Below, piece after piece: positions 5,355 to 5,389 of a stretch of 5,389 bases of DNA. Position numbers and translations under genes: made by a program. Numbering within the stretch: the first letter of the stretch is position 1; each line of letters opens with the position of its first letter. The notes under the pieces were generated by a model. That model ran no database searches. It was not told the origin of the DNA and saw nothing but the letters and a program-made list of their open reading frames with translations. The DNA comes from Mariprofundus sp. (GTDB lineage: Bacteria > Pseudomonadota > Zetaproteobacteria > Mariprofundales > Mariprofundaceae): contig WFUI01000023.1 of NCBI GenBank assembly GCA_015485035.1, positions 1 to 5,389 of the forward strand. The letters are read 5' to 3'.

Positions 5355-5389
5355 TTGACTGATTTCCCACAAAGTTTGTGTATAAGGAA
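5355..5389 (+). promoter_or_regulatory. Possible rightward promoter with a palindromic operator
   Basis: TTGACT (5355-5360) resembles a -35 box and TATAAG (5381-5386) a -10 box, separated by 20 bases. Between them lies a perfect 13-base inverted repeat, CACAAA-G-TTTGTG (5368-5380). A long spacer carrying a dyad is the layout used by MerR-family regulators. AAGGA at 5384-5388 could alternatively be a ribosome-binding site. The window ends here, so no gene can be seen to support it. Confidence 0.25.

Noticed and set aside
1..5389. Mobile element, CRISPR, defence or phage system
   Set aside because: No transposase, integrase, spaced direct repeats or toxin-antitoxin pair was seen; all recognised genes are housekeeping and share one strand.

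Overview
The window is a compact, entirely leftward (minus-strand) block of housekeeping genes from a proteobacterium-like genome of balanced base composition. The evidence for this lineage is an IscR with proteobacterial-type residues, a nearly perfect IscR type-1 operator, a GcvR-like double-ACT protein and an E. coli-like peptide deformylase N-terminus. I cannot place it in a class from the sequence alone. Beta-, gamma- or deeper lineages such as Zetaproteobacteria are all possible.

Layout in order of transcription (right to left): a 270-base non-coding stretch with a terminator-like hairpin (5305-5342), a second long stem-loop (5206-5268) and a possible rightward promoter at the edge; an M16 zinc peptidase (5118-3838); a serine O-acetyltransferase, cysE (3844-3104), overlapping the peptidase by 7 bases; a 309-base gap with hairpins and the iscR control region; iscR (2794-2300); a cysteine desulfurase, iscS-like (2316-1186), overlapping iscR by 17 bases and starting with TTG; an A-type iron-sulfur carrier, iscA-like (1182-847); a double-ACT GcvR-like regulator (756-223); and the first 64 codons of a peptide deformylase (192-1), which runs off the left edge and also appears to start with TTG.

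The core is sulfur and iron-sulfur metabolism. CysE makes O-acetylserine, the precursor of cysteine. The desulfurase takes sulfur from cysteine, and the A-type protein carries or delivers the clusters. IscR, itself a cluster protein, should sense cluster status and repress its own operon through the 25-bp site at 2841-2865, which overlaps the likely iscR promoter. The most notable departure from the textbook iscRSUA order is that the scaffold gene iscU is absent between iscS and iscA. In agreement with this, the desulfurase ends without the C-terminal tail that IscS proteins use to bind IscU. iscA is followed directly by the ACT gene rather than by hscBA-fdx.

I see no mobile element, CRISPR array, tRNA, rRNA or defence system, and nothing that amounts to a wholly new system. 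The points worth a second look are the iscU-less operon, the operator, the non-ATG starts, the hairpins, and a possible regulated promoter at the right edge.
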